Assembly (NCBI GenBank): GCA_036924085.1 | Contig: JAVGWX010000012.1 | Span: 5,720,043-5,784,042, forward strand | DNA length: 64,000 nucleotides | DNA from: Ariolimax columbianus | Lineage: Eukaryota > Mollusca > Gastropoda > Stylommatophora > Arionidae | Direction of reading: 5' to 3' | Shown: in pieces, positions 1 to 11,625 of the stretch | Numbering within the stretch: the first letter of the stretch is position 1 | Layout of the letters: each line of letters opens with the position of its first letter | The notes under the pieces: generated by a model | The model's database searches: none | What the model saw: only the letters and a program-made list of their open reading frames with translations | Told to the model about the DNA's origin: nothing | Position numbers and translations under genes: made by a program

Positions 1-373
1 ATACATGACTAAATGGGAAACTGAACATACCGGCTACACCAAAAACGATGCCTATTACCAGTTGAACAGAAGAGAGCAGGTCGTTGTCTTCAGACTTTGC
101 ACTGGCCACAATAGACTGAGGTACCACCTATTCAACAAATTGAAAATAGGTGGTACCGACGAATGCCCGTGTGGTACAGGGAAAATGACCGCTGAGCATC
201 TGCTGCAGAACTGCCCGACATACGAGGATCAGAGAGAGCAGATGTGGCCATCACCAGTGGAACTGCAAGACAAGCTCTATGGCAGTGTCGACAGCCTCAG
301 GATGACCGCCGCTTTTTTCGAAAAAATAATGGTTACTGTTTGACTGCGTACGATGAAGAAGAAGAAGAAGAAG
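1..373 (+). mobile_element. LINE-A 3' end (ORF2 C-terminus plus GAA tail)
   Basis: Residues encoded at 5-343 are the C-terminus of an APE-type LINE polyprotein, downstream of RNase H. It shows the zinc-knuckle-like segment CPCGTGKMTAEHLLQNCP (Cys, Cys, His, Cys spacing) and ends at a TGA at 341-343. It is followed by GCGTACGAT and a (GAA)n run at 354-373, read as the element's 3' tail. The same protein segment occurs at 46.8-47.0 kb and the same DNA end at 36.54-36.74 kb, so this is one family, here called LINE-A. The window edge cuts the 5' side, so whether the element continues upstream is unknown. The domain call is seen in the sequence; the family name is mine. Confidence 0.85.
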
Positions 374-421
374 TATGCTCGCTGTATGCCACCAGATTGG
401 CCGTCTCCATGAAGTGACACG

Positions 422-1029
422 TCAGTCGCAGGTCCTCAATGGTTCCCCACAGTTTGTCTTGAATGTTTCTTTCCTCGGGCCTGACTTCTCACCGTAGCCT
501 TGGTACAGCGGGTATGTTTGCAGGATGTGTTCTGGAGTCTGGGGTCCTCTCTGACATGTGATTCGTGCAGTCTGTGCTGGTTTCATTTTATGCATGTGTG
601 CATTTAGTCTGCAATGACCTGTTCTGAGGCTGAAAATTGTAGTATACTGTTTCCTATTCGTCACACAAAAACACTATTCTGTTATCTGTCACTATGCCTT
701 AACCCCTTTTCATCCACCAGTTTGACTGCTTCTATTATTGCCTGTTGTTCTGTTTTTACATTTGTTGCAGGCTCCCCGGCATCACTTGCTTTTTCTATAA
801 CGGTCCCATCCTGTAGAAGTACGACGAGTCCCGCCCCTCCTTTCCTCAATGCTTCATCTGATGATCCATCTGTGTAGACGTGCGTCCGCATGGGTTGAGG
901 ATAGGCGTCTCCAATTCGCTTTAAGGTCTGATTCTTCCTCCTTTCTATCAATGCATGATATTTTCGCTTTTTCCGTGAAGTTGGTCTGTATTTTAATATA
1001 CCTGAATCATTTCTCATGTCCTTGGACAT
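422..1029 (-). pseudogene. LINE RNase H and C-terminal knuckle fragment
   Basis: At 1029-682 the RNase H start HVYTDGSSDEALRKGGAG is readable, with the second acidic site (KTEQQAIIEAV). The frame then shifts, and 664-422 carries FSLRTGHCRLNAHMHKM followed by a Cys/His segment (CQRGPQTPEHIL), equivalent to the knuckle of the element at 1-343. The third RNase H acidic site lies in the broken part. Confidence 0.75.
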
Positions 1030-1391
1030 TTTGATATGATGTCACTGTTCCTTGCTTTTGATAGATGATTGAAGCTTGTTCTTTCTACACCGTTTCTTTT
1101 TCAATTCATCGACTTTTCCCTGCATTGGATGTTCATTCACGCGCTTGTATGTTTCTGTCAGATTTAGTCTTTTTCATTCTCTTCGCTCACCGATGCTCTG
1201 GAGGTCTGCTGCCGCTTCGAGTTCTTTGATTGGGGTCCCTCTCAGACATCCAGTAATATTTCTGAGTCCGGTATTATGTCTAGTTTCTGTAGGTTGTTCT
1301 TTGCCGCTGTTGCATAGGCACCCATGACATATTCCAGTGTTGGCCGTACATATCCAGTGTAGACCTATCTGACTGTGTTTGCATCTGCGGC

Positions 1392-2918
1392 TCAATTTGT
1401 CCCTCCCAGTTCTTTCATCAGCCTTAGTCGAGTGGGGCCTTTTTTTTGAGTATCCTCTATGTGTGGGCCCCATGTTAATATTTTGTCATATCTCATTCTT
1501 AGGTTTTCTAAATATAGGTTGACTTGCTCTGGCTTTGTAGAGAGCGAGAAGAGTGCTGCGAGTGTCTTGCTTTTGTTTATTGTGACACCCCATGAGTCTG
1601 CCCATTTCTTTACTGCATTAATTGCTTCCTGCATGCTTGCTTTTGCGGTTCCAATGTTTTCTGCCTGGGTCCATATGGCCAGGTCATCCGCATGGAGTGC
1701 CTTGTGGATGTGTGGTCTGAACTGTTTTGGCAGATCATTAATGAAGAGGATAAACAAGGTAGGGGATAGTGATCCTTCCTGAGGAACCCCCTCATGTAGT
1801 TTGATCATTTTCTCTTATGTTCGTCCTGCTTGACTCTCGCACATCGTGAGTGGAGGTAGTCTTTGATCGAGCCTGACTCTCGTGAGTGGAGGTAGTCTTT
1901 GATCCAGTCTGACTCTCGCACATCGTGAAGGGAGGTAGTCTTTGATTCAGACTGACTCTCGCACATCGTGAGTGGAGGAAGTCTTTGATCCAGTCTGACT
2001 CTCGCACATCGTGAGTGGAGATAGTCTTTGATCCAGTCTGACTCTCGCACATCGTGAGTGGAGGTAGTCTTTGATCCAGTCTGACTCTCGCACATCGTGA
2101 GTGGAGGTAGTCTTTGATCCAGTCAAGCATTTTCTGCCAAATTCGGCAGCCCTTTACTTTTAGCATTAGAGTCCTTTCTTCCAGACTTTATCGAAAGCTT
2201 TAGTCAGGTCAAAGAAGGTGGCCAATTGTCTGCATTTCCTCTTAAATGCATTTTCGATTTTCTGGGTAAGATAAGTGGTCTGGTCGTCGATACTCCTGTA
2301 TTTTTTATAGCCAGACTGGCACTCGTCTAGGATTTTGTTTTTTTTCAAGGAAAGTTAGCATCCTATATTTCACCAACCTTTCCATTGTCTTTCCCAGACA
2401 ACAAAGCTTGTTTTGTTTTCTTGTTTTCGTATCTTGAGAATTGGGATTAGTTCTGCTTCCTTCCATTCTTTTGGAAATAATCCCTGAGCTCACGATTGGG
2501 TTATAAGGTCCAGGAATCACTTTTTGCCTATTGATCCCAAGTGTGTTATCATTTCATTTGTTATCCCGTCGGGTCCAGGTGTCTTTTTTATCTTAAGTTT
2601 TCCTATTGCCCAATTCGATTCTTGGATACTGAACGGTTTGTTTATTTCATCCACATTGTTTTCTTTACTTTTCCTTTCTTCTTTTTTTTTTAGTTCATTT
2701 CCCACCTCTCTCTTACTTTGGATATGTTTATTTTGGTGTCTTCTGCAAAACCCGCGGCAAGGAGATTGGCTGCTTGTTTTCCTGTGTATGTCTCGCCACT
2801 CTTTTGAAGTACCGTTTTTGCGTGGCTGATGGTGTTCTCTTTGTTTAGGCGTCTCACTAAACTCCAAAGTTGTGTGGTGTCTTTCTCCGTGTTGAGGGAT
2901 GCCGTTTTTTCCAGCCAA
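1392..2918 (-). pseudogene. LINE reverse transcriptase domain, interrupted by a minisatellite
   Basis: Reverse transcriptase region in several frames. The finger motif KTPGPDGIT, the palm motif DLTKAFDKVW, and the region-4/5 pair GVPQEGSLSPTLF and HADDLAIW are all present, so the fold was once complete. Between 2124 and 1833 the stretch coding WIKDYLHSRCARV, a conserved segment between palm motifs, is amplified in about seven 43-bp units. Because 43 is not a multiple of three, the amplification destroyed the frame. Confidence 0.85.
1833..2124. repeat. 43-bp minisatellite inside LINE RT
   Basis: About seven tandem units start at 1833, 1875, 1911, 1954, 1997, 2040 and 2083. Most are 43 bp; the second is shortened to 36 bp. 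Core: GACTCTCGCACATCGTGAG then TGGAGGTAGTCTTTGATCC. On the minus strand the units encode the RT segment WIKDYLHSRCARV, so the array grew from the host LINE. Confidence 0.95.
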
Positions 2919-3384
2919 TCTTTTCTAACACACGTGAGTTTTTCCTTTCTGTACATATATATATATATATATTGCTGTTTGTTGTGTTCTGTGATGTTGA
3001 AGTACGATGGATGTTGATCCATGGTAGTTATTGCTTTGGTGGCCCTGTCATGCAGTTCTTGTAGCTCCCTGGTCCAGAAAGTTTTGTAATTCTGTCTTCT
3101 GCCTCGTGGTATTGATTTTCCCGCTGCCTCTGTGATGATGTTTGTAAGTGTTGTAGTGTTTCGTCTTACATTGATTGATGCGAAGGATGTTGTTAATTTG
3201 TCTTCAGTTAAGTGCTTGTAGAGGTTCAAGTTTGCTCTTTTATAGTTCCAGCTGGCTGTTTTCTTTCTGTTTATGGGTAGTTCTAAATCTCCTATTGTGA
3301 TGATGACTGGTTTGTGTTCACTTCTTCCAAGCTGCCTCATTACCTCCCTTTTTGTACGCCTCTGGATGTTCTCAGTTGCCATTG

Positions 3385-3514
3385 CCAGGTCAGGCGTGCT
3401 CTGTGTTCTCCAGGTCAGGCTTGCTCTGTGTTCTCCAGGTCAGGCGTGCTCTGTGTTCTCCAGGTCAGGCGTGCTCTGTGTTCTCCAGGTCAGGCGTGCT
3501 CTGTGCTCTCCAGG
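3385..3514. repeat. 25-bp minisatellite inside a LINE
   Basis: Five units of 25 bp (starts 3385, 3410, 3435, 3460, 3485), core CCAGGTCAGGCGTGCTCTGT. It lies within the endonuclease/linker region of the minus-strand LINE. Confidence 0.93.
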
Positions 3515-3591
3515 ATCTTGAGTAAAAGGGTGGCTCTGTGTCTGGTTCGTTTATTAGAATGAGAAGATTTTCTATCATCCAATCCTCCACC

Positions 3592-4010
3592 TCATCTCTT
3601 CTTGTATCCATGGTGTTGTAGCCCCAACTTGGATAGAACTATATGATCCTTATCGGCTAGTGGAATGTTAAATAGTTCCAGGTTTTTGTTATTGGAACAA
3701 TAATAGTTGGTAATTTGTACTGGTTCTGAAAGGATATGTATTTTGACTGTCATATGTTCAGGCCCATTGATGCTTCTGGAGGTTTCTGTGGCGGCTATAG
3801 CGTTTTTTAAAACTAATTTGATGATACTTCCTTTGTGACCCGCTCTGTCCAACCTGTGTGTTTCATATCCCCTAATACCAAAGCATCTATCTGCATTTAG
3901 ATGTGTTTCCTGTATGCACATGATATTTATCATTTGCTCATACAGGAAGTTGTGCAGTTCTAGCTTCTTCCTCACCATCCCTTCTGCGTTCCATTGTGCA
4001 ATCTTTAGAG
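3592..4010 (-). pseudogene. LINE endonuclease N-terminal fragment
   Basis: This is the APE-like endonuclease start of the LINE at 375-4018. It opens with QWNAEG (the Asn that binds the metal-site network in APE folds) and carries IQETHL with the catalytic Glu. A stop near 3592 ends the open frame before the GDFN and SDH motifs. Just upstream (4080-4131) a 22-bp unit, CTTGGGGTGGATCCCTTCGA, is repeated about 2.4 times. Confidence 0.8.
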
Positions 4011-4154
4011 TGTTGTGTAGTCGAGTAGCTTTACTCTGCTCAATCCTGGTACACCGATAGGCAGAGCTGTCATCAGTAGCTTGGGGTGGATCCCTTCGAG
4101 ACTTGGGGTGGATCCCTTCGAGGCTTGGGGTCCGGCTCTACCTCCGCCTGGTGG

Positions 4155-4417
4155 CTAAGAATAAACATCACTGCATTCCGGGCATACCCATAGGTGCTCA
4201 GTCTCTCTCAGCAAATGGTGCACGGTCTGGATGCTGATTGTCCCTGTAGATCGCTTGTTGTACACTCTCCTGCTCCGTCCTCTTATGCGCTATACTCCGC
4301 TCGAACCTCGTTTGATGTGGAAACCTTGCAGTTTGTGGATTTCCAATTAATCTATGTCGGTGTCCTCATCCATCAGACGGTCGTTGATTGAATTCAAAAT
4401 GTCATTGCTATCCATCA
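4155..4417 (-). mobile_element. LINE-Z 3' end fragment
   Basis: The minus strand reads DEDTDID, then FHIKRGSS, GTISIQTVHHLLRETEHLW and CPECSDVYS before a stop. This matches closely the C-terminus at 16620-16868 (DEDTEID, FDIKRGSS, HLMRETEHLW, CPECSDVDS), so both belong to one family, here LINE-Z. Two in-frame stops are present. Both copies end at the same point, right after the first Cys pair of the knuckle. Confidence 0.8.
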
Positions 4418-4904
4418 CTAAATTTGGATTACGTCAAAGAATGTGATCCACTGATGAAGAGAATTAAACTTATCAGCAGCATATTCAGATCGGGAGTAAA
4501 TCGTTAATCAAGTTTATAGGAATAAACTCTGGACGATATCATCAACTATCAAGTACAAGCACAATATTTATATAATGTAATAGTAGTGTAACTTACGAAA
4601 AGACATGCAACAAAAGCTTGAATGTATAAATAACTACAGTATAACGACATGAAAGTGTGCTTTCACCACCGCTGTTCGAGATTTATATGGGCATAAGCAG
4701 AACAAAAACCAGCTTATTTGCAATGCCAGATGCAAAGAACCCAATTCATTCAATGAACTTCTCGCTGCAGACTGCCAAAGCGCAACATACGATGGCATTC
4801 TGGAACTGAAAATCATGTGAATGCACTAGTTGCATGTTTGTGAAAGATGTAGTGTGAAATCAGAAAATATGGCTTTTAGTGCAACACCACACTGTGTGCT
4901 ATGT
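4418..4904. other. No recognisable feature
   Basis: AT-rich unique-looking sequence. I see no exon, element end or tandem repeat. Confidence 0.4.
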
Positions 4905-4995
4905 CATTTGTTGTGTGTGGTCAGGAATGATGTAGATGAGTGTGATAATGTTCTAAGTTAGAATAACCCTAGGGCAAACAGTGAGATCTGCTACA
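4905..4995 (+). mobile_element. Fragment of LTR-like element (3' end)
   Basis: About 90 bp resembles the last part of the LTR-like element at 61632-62516 (minus): GATGAGTGTGA, then GGCAAACAGTG and the terminal GATCTGCTACA. It ends at 4995, where the 31-bp array begins. Confidence 0.5.
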
Positions 4996-6358
4996 ACTGT
5001 GTCATTAATCTCCTCAAATACTGGTCCCTGTGTCATTATTCCCGTCAAATACTGGTCACTGTGCCATTAATAACCTCAAATGCTGGTCAGTGTGCCATTA
5101 ATCTCCTCAAATACTGGTCACTGTGTCGTTAATCCTCTCAAATACTGGTCATTGTGTCGTTAATCCCCTCAAATACTGGTCACTGTGTCATTAATCACGT
5201 CAAATGCTGGTCACTGTGTCATTAATCCCGTCAAATACTGGTCACTGTGTCATTAATCACGTCAAATGCTGGTCACTGTGTCCTTTATCCCGTCAAATAC
5301 TGGTCACTGTCTCATTTATCCCGTCAAATACTGGTCACTGTGTCATTAATCCCGTCAAATACTGGTCACTGTGTCATTAATCACTTCAAATGCTTGTCAC
5401 TGTGTCATTTATCCCGTCAAATACTGGTCACTGTGTCATTAATCCCGTCAAATACTGGTCACTGTGTCATGAATCCCGTCAAATACTGGTCACTGTGTCA
5501 TTTATCATGTCAAATTCTGTTCACTGTCTCATTTATCCCGTCAAATACTGGTCACTGTGTCATTAATCCCGTCAAATACTGGTCACTGTGTCATTAATCA
5601 CTTCAAATGCTGGTCACTGTGTCATTTATCCCGTCAAATACTGGTCACTGTGTCATTAATAACTTCAAATGCTGGTCACTGTGTCATTAATCCCATCAAA
5701 TACGTGTCACTGTGTCATGAATCCCGTCAAATACTGGTCACTGTGTCATTTATCATGTCAAATTCTGTTCGCTGTCTCATTTATCCCGTCAAATACTGGT
5801 CACTGTGTCATTAATCCCGTCAAATACTGGCCACTGTGTCATTAATCCCGTCAAATGCTGGTCACTGTGTCATTAATCCCGTCAAATAATGTCACTGTGC
5901 CATTAATCACTTCAAATTCTGGCCACTGTGCCATTTATCACCTCAAATGCTGGTCACTGTGTCATTAATCACCTCAAATGCTGGTCACTGTGTCATTAAT
6001 CACCTCAAATACTGGCCACTGTGCCATTTATCACCTCAAATGCTGGTCACTGTGTCATTAATCACCTCAAATGCTGGTCACTGTGCCATTAATCCCTTCA
6101 AATACTGGCCACTGTGCCATTAATCACCTCACATGCTGGGCACTGTGCCATTAATTCATTCAAATACTGGCCACTGTGCCATTAATCACCTCAAATGCTG
6201 GTCACTGTGCCATTAATCCCTTCAAATACTGGCCACTGTGCCATTAATCACCTCACATGCTGGGCACTGTGCCATTAATTCATTCAAATACTGGCCACTG
6301 TGCCATTAATCACCTCACATGCTGGGCACTGTGCCATTAATTCATTCAAATACTGCTT
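4996..6358. repeat. 31-bp minisatellite array
   Basis: About 43 units of roughly 31 bp, core CAAATACTGGTCACTGTGTC plus ATTAATCCCGT. Variants differ in AATACTGG/AATGCTGG and in CCCGT/CACCT/CACTT. The right part (from about 5900) uses mainly CACCT and GCCATT variants, so the array has two sub-blocks. Short open frames inside (5247-5597, 5557-5814) are repeat artefacts. It lies upstream of the exon at 6473. Confidence 0.95.
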
Positions 6359-6472
6359 TTAATAATCTCAAATACTGATCAATGTGCTACTCATTACTTC
6401 AAATGTGAGAGCTCCATTTTCCTACACACAATATACTGCTTATCTGACATTGTCCGTTTCTCTTTTCTCTAG

Positions 6473-6652
6473 AAAAGCTCCAACACTTTAGTGTTAAATT
6501 GAATGGTCAGCTAAACCTTTGTATCAACGAAAAGCGCTTCCAAAATAGCAATACTTCTGTGGATGTTACCTGTGATACAAATTTACTGGTCAATCTGCTC
6601 GTACTTGAAGGAGACGTAGCACCTTATGTGTGTTCCATCTACATTAGCGGAG
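6473..6652 (+). CDS. Internal exon: second half of a fucolectin/discoidin-like domain
   Basis: This is a 180-bp candidate exon. It follows a pyrimidine-rich acceptor (TTCTCTTTTCTCTAG) and ends before a canonical donor GTAAGA. The open frame starts with the last two bases of a codon and ends with the first base of one (phase 1-1), as in shuffled extracellular modules. The translation begins KLQHFSVKLNGQLNLC and ends with DVTCDTN and YVCSIYISG. That pattern (Cys, polar, then a Cys before a short strand ending ISG) fits the C-terminal half of an F5/8-type-C-like fucolectin domain, a secreted or cell-surface carbohydrate-binding fold. The matching first half is not seen upstream in the window. 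A copy of a first half occurs at 41407-41625. The exon call is fairly secure; the domain call is moderate. Confidence 0.65.
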
Positions 6653-6714
6653 GTAAGACTGACAGTCATTGAGCTTGTTATAGACACACCTTTTGATCAA
6701 TGTGTTCTTGGTCT

Positions 6715-8800
6715 ATTCGAAATGTCTTCGTGTTGTGTGAACATTAGTACATCAAAGACAGAAACTCGGAAAGTCAGCAGATCACTAGGCCACCTAACAG
6801 TACATGTCAACGACAACAGGCTCAAACAGGTGAAAGAGTTCAAGTACCTGGAAAGCATTTTCACTGAGGACGGACGATTGGACAGAGAAATCGACACTTG
6901 ATGTCAAAAAGCAAATTCAGTGACCTTCCAACTGTCACCACTGCTCAAACATCAAAACATCAGTATAAACACAGAACGGCAAACATCAGTATAAACCCAG
7001 AACGGCAAACATCAGTTTAAACAGAGAACATCAAAACATCAGTATAAACAGAGAACATCAAAACATCAGTATAAACACAGAACGGCAAACATCAGTTTAA
7101 ACAGAGAACATCAAAACGTCAGTATAAACACAGAACATCAAAACATCAGTATAAACACAGACCGGCAAACATCAGTTTAAACAGAGAACATCAAAACGTC
7201 AGTATAAACACAGAACATCAAAACATCAGTATAAACACAGAACGGCAAACATCAGTATAAACACAGAACGGCAAACATCAGTATAAACATAGAACGGCAA
7301 ACATCAGTATAAACCCAGAACATCAAAGCATCAGTATAAACACAGAACGGCAAACATCAGTTTAAAAATAGAACATCAAAACGTCAGTTTAAACACAGAA
7401 CATCAAAACATCAGTATAAACACAGACCGGCAAACATCAGTTTAAACAGAGAACATCAAAACGTCAGTATAAACACAGAACATCAAAACATCAGTATAAA
7501 CACAGACCGGCAAACATCAGTTTAAACAGAGAACATCAAAACGTCAGTATAAACACAGAACATCAAAACATCAGTATAAACACAGAACGGCAAACATCAG
7601 TATAAACACAGAACGGCAAACATCAGTATAAACATAGAACGGCAAACATCAGTATAAACCCAGAACATCAAAGCATCAGTATAAACACAGAACGGCAAAC
7701 ATCAGTTTAAAAATAGAACATCAAAACGTCAGTTTAAACACAGAACATCAAAGCATCAGTTTAAACACAGAACCTCAAAACATTAGTATAAACACAGAAT
7801 CTCAAAACATCAGTATAAACACATAACATCAAAATATCAGTATAAACACAGAACGGCAAACATCAGTATAAACACAGAACGGCAAGCATCAGTATAAACA
7901 CATAACATCAAAACATCAGTATAAACACATAACATCAAAATATCAGTATAAACACATAACATCAAAATGTCAGTATTAACACAGAACGACAAACATCAGT
8001 GTAAACACATAACATCAAAACATCAGTATAAATACAGAACGACAAACATCAGTATAAACCCAGAACATCAAAACATCAGTATAAACCCAGAACATCAAAG
8101 CATCAGTATAAACCCAGAACATCAAAGCATCAATATAAACCCAGAACATCAAAGCATCAGTATAAACCCAGAACATCAAAGCATCAGTATACACATAGAA
8201 CATCAAAACATCAAAACATCAGTATAAACACATAACATCAAAACACCAGTATAAACACAGAACGGCAAACATCAATATAAACACAGAACCTCAAAACATC
8301 GGTATAAACACAGAACGACAAACATCGGTATAAATACAACACTGCAAATGATAAACATTATTTTCTTACTGACTCTTTGCTATCAGTGTCAAACCTGGCC
8401 TCTGTTCAAGACACAGAACAAGAAAATCACAACCTGTGAAATGTAATCCGTGAGAAAAATGATCAACGCCACGAGAAGAAACATAATGAGAAATGACGAT
8501 ATAACCAAAATTGTGAGAACAACTTCCTCCCAAGAATACATGCAAAGACAGAAAGTAAAGTGGTTTGTTCATCTCATGAAACTGAAACCAGATCGGTTGC
8601 CATTAAAAACATACAACAGTTGAAGATCATGGTGTAGAGTATTGGGAAAACCACAAGGCAAATGGATAGACAACATCAATGACATCCTACACCAGAATGT
8701 GTGCTCACAACAACCATAGAAACATATCTGGACCAAGTACGAGACCTACAGCTCCCCACGACTCTTCACGGGATCACTGGAAGGATGAAATGAAAGTAAG
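6715..8800 (+). mobile_element. LINE RT thumb and C-terminus split by a 27-bp array
   Basis: Left part (6715-6943) encodes ISTSKTET, VKEFKYLESIFTEDGR, REIDT, then FQLSPLLKHQNISIN: the RT palm/thumb with YLGSI-type motif. Right part (8375-8800) resumes with LCYQCQTWPL, equivalent to the Y-x-C-x-T-W signature of this region, then VKWFVHLMKLKPDRLPL and GKPQGKWIDN near the element end. Stops interrupt both parts. Between them lie 1.4 kb of 27-bp repeats whose unit translates as a nine-residue piece of the same LINE (HQNISINPE). It is a dead copy, truncated 5'. Confidence 0.85.
6944..8345. repeat. 27-bp minisatellite seeded in a LINE
   Basis: About 50 units, core AAACATCAGTATAAACACAG with AACATC or AACGGC linkers, 23 to 27 bp long. 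In the plus frame near 8050-8200 it reads HQ(N/S)ISINPE repeatedly, the same residues as the LINE segment KHQNISIN just left of the array. A block around 7125-7330 recurs at 7440-7700 with the same variant order, so part of the array is segmentally duplicated. Confidence 0.93.
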
Positions 8801-9221
8801 TAAAGTCGGATATGTCTATCTATTTATGTACTTCAACATATGTCCATCTATCTATCTCCCATTTATATATCTGATCGTGCCTATAACATATATTTTTTAA
8901 CACAGGCGAACTCTCCCATATCCGAGTGCCGTAAACCAATGTCGCGATGTTATGCTCTGGTACTGTCTGTATGAATTTGTAATATATATATATATATATT
9001 TATAAGATATCTATAGACGGCGCCACGCTTTACGTGTTTTTTCAACCTTCACCGCCCCTGAGGCGTACGTCAGCCACGCATTCACCCTTCACCTTTTATT
9101 CATTTATAATTAAGCACGGAGACCGAACAAATAGCAATTATTTTACTGCTGAATACACTACGTACATCTTCACAGGTTTTGCCGATTTAAAATGAATATG
9201 TTCGACTACAGATGGATATTG
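8801..9221. other. No gene; (TA)n run
   Basis: Low-complexity AT sequence with TATCTATC-like runs (8815-8870) and (TA)n at about 8982-9000. Nothing else recognised. Confidence 0.5.
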
Positions 9222-9586
9222 AACAATTTATCTTCTAATTACTCGGATTGGGACCAGCCTATTTTTTGGGAAGGGGGGAATAGATTGTTATAAAAGATTT
9301 TGTGAGGTAGATATATTAATGTTTTTATTTTTAATGTAATAAATATGATTGAATTGGAAATTTTGCAAATTTCCCCCTTCATCTTCTTGTATCTCAGAAA
9401 CTAACAAACACACAACAAAAAGCAATAACACCAACAAATTCTTTATTCAAATGTGTCTCTACACACACAAAAAATCATATTTAATGATCAACAAATAGAA
9501 AGGTTGTAGGTTCTCAAAGTGAACAACCATCGTAAAATATGAAATGTTGACATTTTTGAAAAAATATTGCGGTGTGGTGAAGGTTT
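9222..9586 (+). repeat. Dispersed repeat of unknown class, copy 1
   Basis: Shares extended similarity with 21948-22412, including TTCATCTTCTTGTATCTCAG, AACAAACACACAAC, CACCAACAA, GTTCTT/ATTCTTTATTCAA and AAAATCATA-TTA-TGA. No coding potential, terminal repeat or tail was recognised. Confidence 0.7.
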
Positions 9587-10070
9587 TAAGAATGATAAAA
9601 GCAATGTGTACAGCACTCAAACATTTCCAATGTCATTATGAGGCATGATGTGTGCATGTCTCAGTGTCTGTTTACAATTTCCACGTTTTGTTCGCCAACA
9701 CATGACTGAAGGCTCAGGCATGATTTAATCAGTTTGTAATGCCCTACTCATGGAAATATGTATGTGGATCGAGGCAGTCGGTGGTTAGACATCCCCTGCA
9801 GACCCTGATCATTTCCAAACGTAGTGCCTGTCCTTCCTTTGGAATAAAACAGAACAGACGAGAGGGGGTCTGTGCAAAATGGGCAAGTCACACTCCCCGT
9901 GCTAAGCGGGATAACGTACTTCCTTTCTACAGTCAAGGAAATCAAGCACATACCATTCAGACTTAGAACATGGACCTTGAGAACAATGTGTTCAGGTCTT
10001 GAAACTACGGACCTTACAAGTTCTGCAGCGATCAGGAAAACGCCCATGATCAATAGTCAACTCAAACGGT

Positions 10071-10205
10071 TGCACGGGGGTGTTGCTGCCCTCCAGTACA
10101 CAAGTCTTCCAGGGCTGCACGGGGGTGTTGCTGCCCTCCAGGACACAAGTCTTCCAGGGCTGCACGGGGGTGTTGCTGCCCTCCAGGACACAAGTCTTCC
10201 AGGGT
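10071..10205. repeat. 45-bp triplication of the LINE endonuclease motif
   Basis: Three 45-bp units (10071, 10116, 10161). In the plus frame each reads HGGVAALQxTSLPGL. This is the ALQET motif of the APE endonuclease; the catalytic Glu position is Tyr in the first unit and Asp in the other two. Confidence 0.93.
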
Positions 10206-11132
10206 TACATAAGTAATGAAAATGACTTCACTTTCATTTGGCAGGGCCTGGATATCAGCCAACCTCGACTGTATGGAATCAGTTTCGCTATGGAAAACAT
10301 ACATGTCAGGTCTATCAGCACACCAATGGCTGTATCTGAGCGCATAATGTTTCTCCGGTTATGTACAAGTGGTGGGTCTATGAACATTGTCAGCTTACCA
10401 ACGCTATCTGCAACTGCAGCAGTCATAAACTCATTTCCACGGAGAGAGCCACTGTATATACTAGGTGACCTCAACAGGATGTCTAGTACAACATGTTGTT
10501 AGAAAACACACAGACAAATGGTCTGAGACTGCTTGAACTCTGCTCCCAAACAAATATGTGTGTAACAAACACGTTCTTTACCGTCACAGAAGCTCACAGG
10601 GTATCTTAATATCATTCAAGATCAGATCACCTACACCATATTGATTTGATATTGAGACGTAGGAAACATCTGCAGACACAATCCCACGTGCATTTCATGT
10701 GGCACAGACCATGCGCTAATAATCAACACGATCAAAGCACGACCCGTCAAAAACCTACAAATCGTGTGGCTCATATAACCCAAATATCAGCATAAACAGT
10801 ATGGACATACCGGAAAAGACAGAAATATCCCGATAGGAATTGAACACTAGCAGAGTTGAAAGGAAGGGAAAACAGTACAGGCGAAATGGGGAGCCTTCTC
10901 AAGTCTAGCATATATGCCCGTTCGGCATCCTACTTTGGCACTAACAAATTAGCAAATATGGATTTGGTTGAAGAAGATCCAATTGCATTCACCCCACTCA
11001 TTTAAGGGAAACAAAAGCCCTACTAAATTACAAAAAGAGCCCATCGCAAGGTCACCAAGATAACCAATGTTCCATGAAATCATTGATGTAAAGGAATTGT
11101 GTCAACGAATACTAGACAAAAAGCTGCTGACA

Positions 11133-11625
11133 TTGGAAGTACCAAGAGAATGCATGAAAAGATGAAAGTGGCCTTGGGTCCAAACATCACTAGCATGGGA
11201 AGTACAAAGAAAATGCATGAAAAGATGAAAGTGGCTCTGGGTCCAAACATCACTAGCATGGCAAGTACCAAGAAAATGCATCAAAAGATGAAAGTGGCCC
11301 TGGGTCCAAACATCACTAGCATGGGAAGTACCAAGAAAATGCATGAAAAGATGAAAGTGGCCCTGGGTCAAACATCAGTAGCATGGCAAGTACCAAGAGA
11401 ATGCATGAAAAGATGAAAGTGGCCTTGGGTCAAACATCAGTAGCATGGGAAGTACCAAGAGAATGCATGAAAAGATGAAAGTGGCCCTGGGTCAAACATC
11501 AGTAGCATGGCAAGTACCAAGAAAATGCATGAAAAGATGAAAGTGGCCTTGGGTCAAACATCAGTAGCATGGGAAGTACCTAGAAAAGGCATGAAAAGAT
11601 GAAAGTGGCCCTGAGTCCAAACATC
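11133..11625. repeat. 62/63-bp minisatellite in the LINE linker
   Basis: About eight units, core CATGAAAAGATGAAAGTGGC and GGTCCAAACATCA. The first four are 63 bp and read GSTKKMHEKMKVALGPN in frame; later ones lost one base (GGGTCAAACATC), breaking the frame. The unit matches the LINE linker sequence. Confidence 0.92.

Larger units (their letters stand above)
375..4018 (-). mobile_element. Nearly full-length decayed APE-type LINE (EN, RT, RNase H, knuckle)
   Basis: Read on the minus strand the order is canonical. Endonuclease start LKIAQWNAEG (about 4010) and IQETHL near 3910; an endonuclease-RT linker at 3382-2690; RT motif KTPGPDGI near 2570; FFDLTKAFDKVW near 2190; GVPQEGSLSPTLF near 1780; HADDLAIW near 1690, the catalytic Asp pair; RNase H YTDGSS near 880; a Cys/His tail at 664-422. 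The frame is broken many times, so it is a pseudogene. A 43-bp array sits inside RT and a 25-bp array inside the endonuclease region. Its 3' end abuts the GAA tail of the element at 1-373, a tail-to-tail arrangement. Jockey/I-type by domain order; the exact clade cannot be fixed without a tree. Confidence 0.9.

Noticed and set aside
3273..3562. Two plus-strand ORFs with CSPGQACSV repeats
   Set aside because: Antisense of a LINE and a 25-bp repeat.
8980..9010. TA-rich stretch as promoter
   Set aside because: Simple (TA)n microsatellite with no downstream gene.
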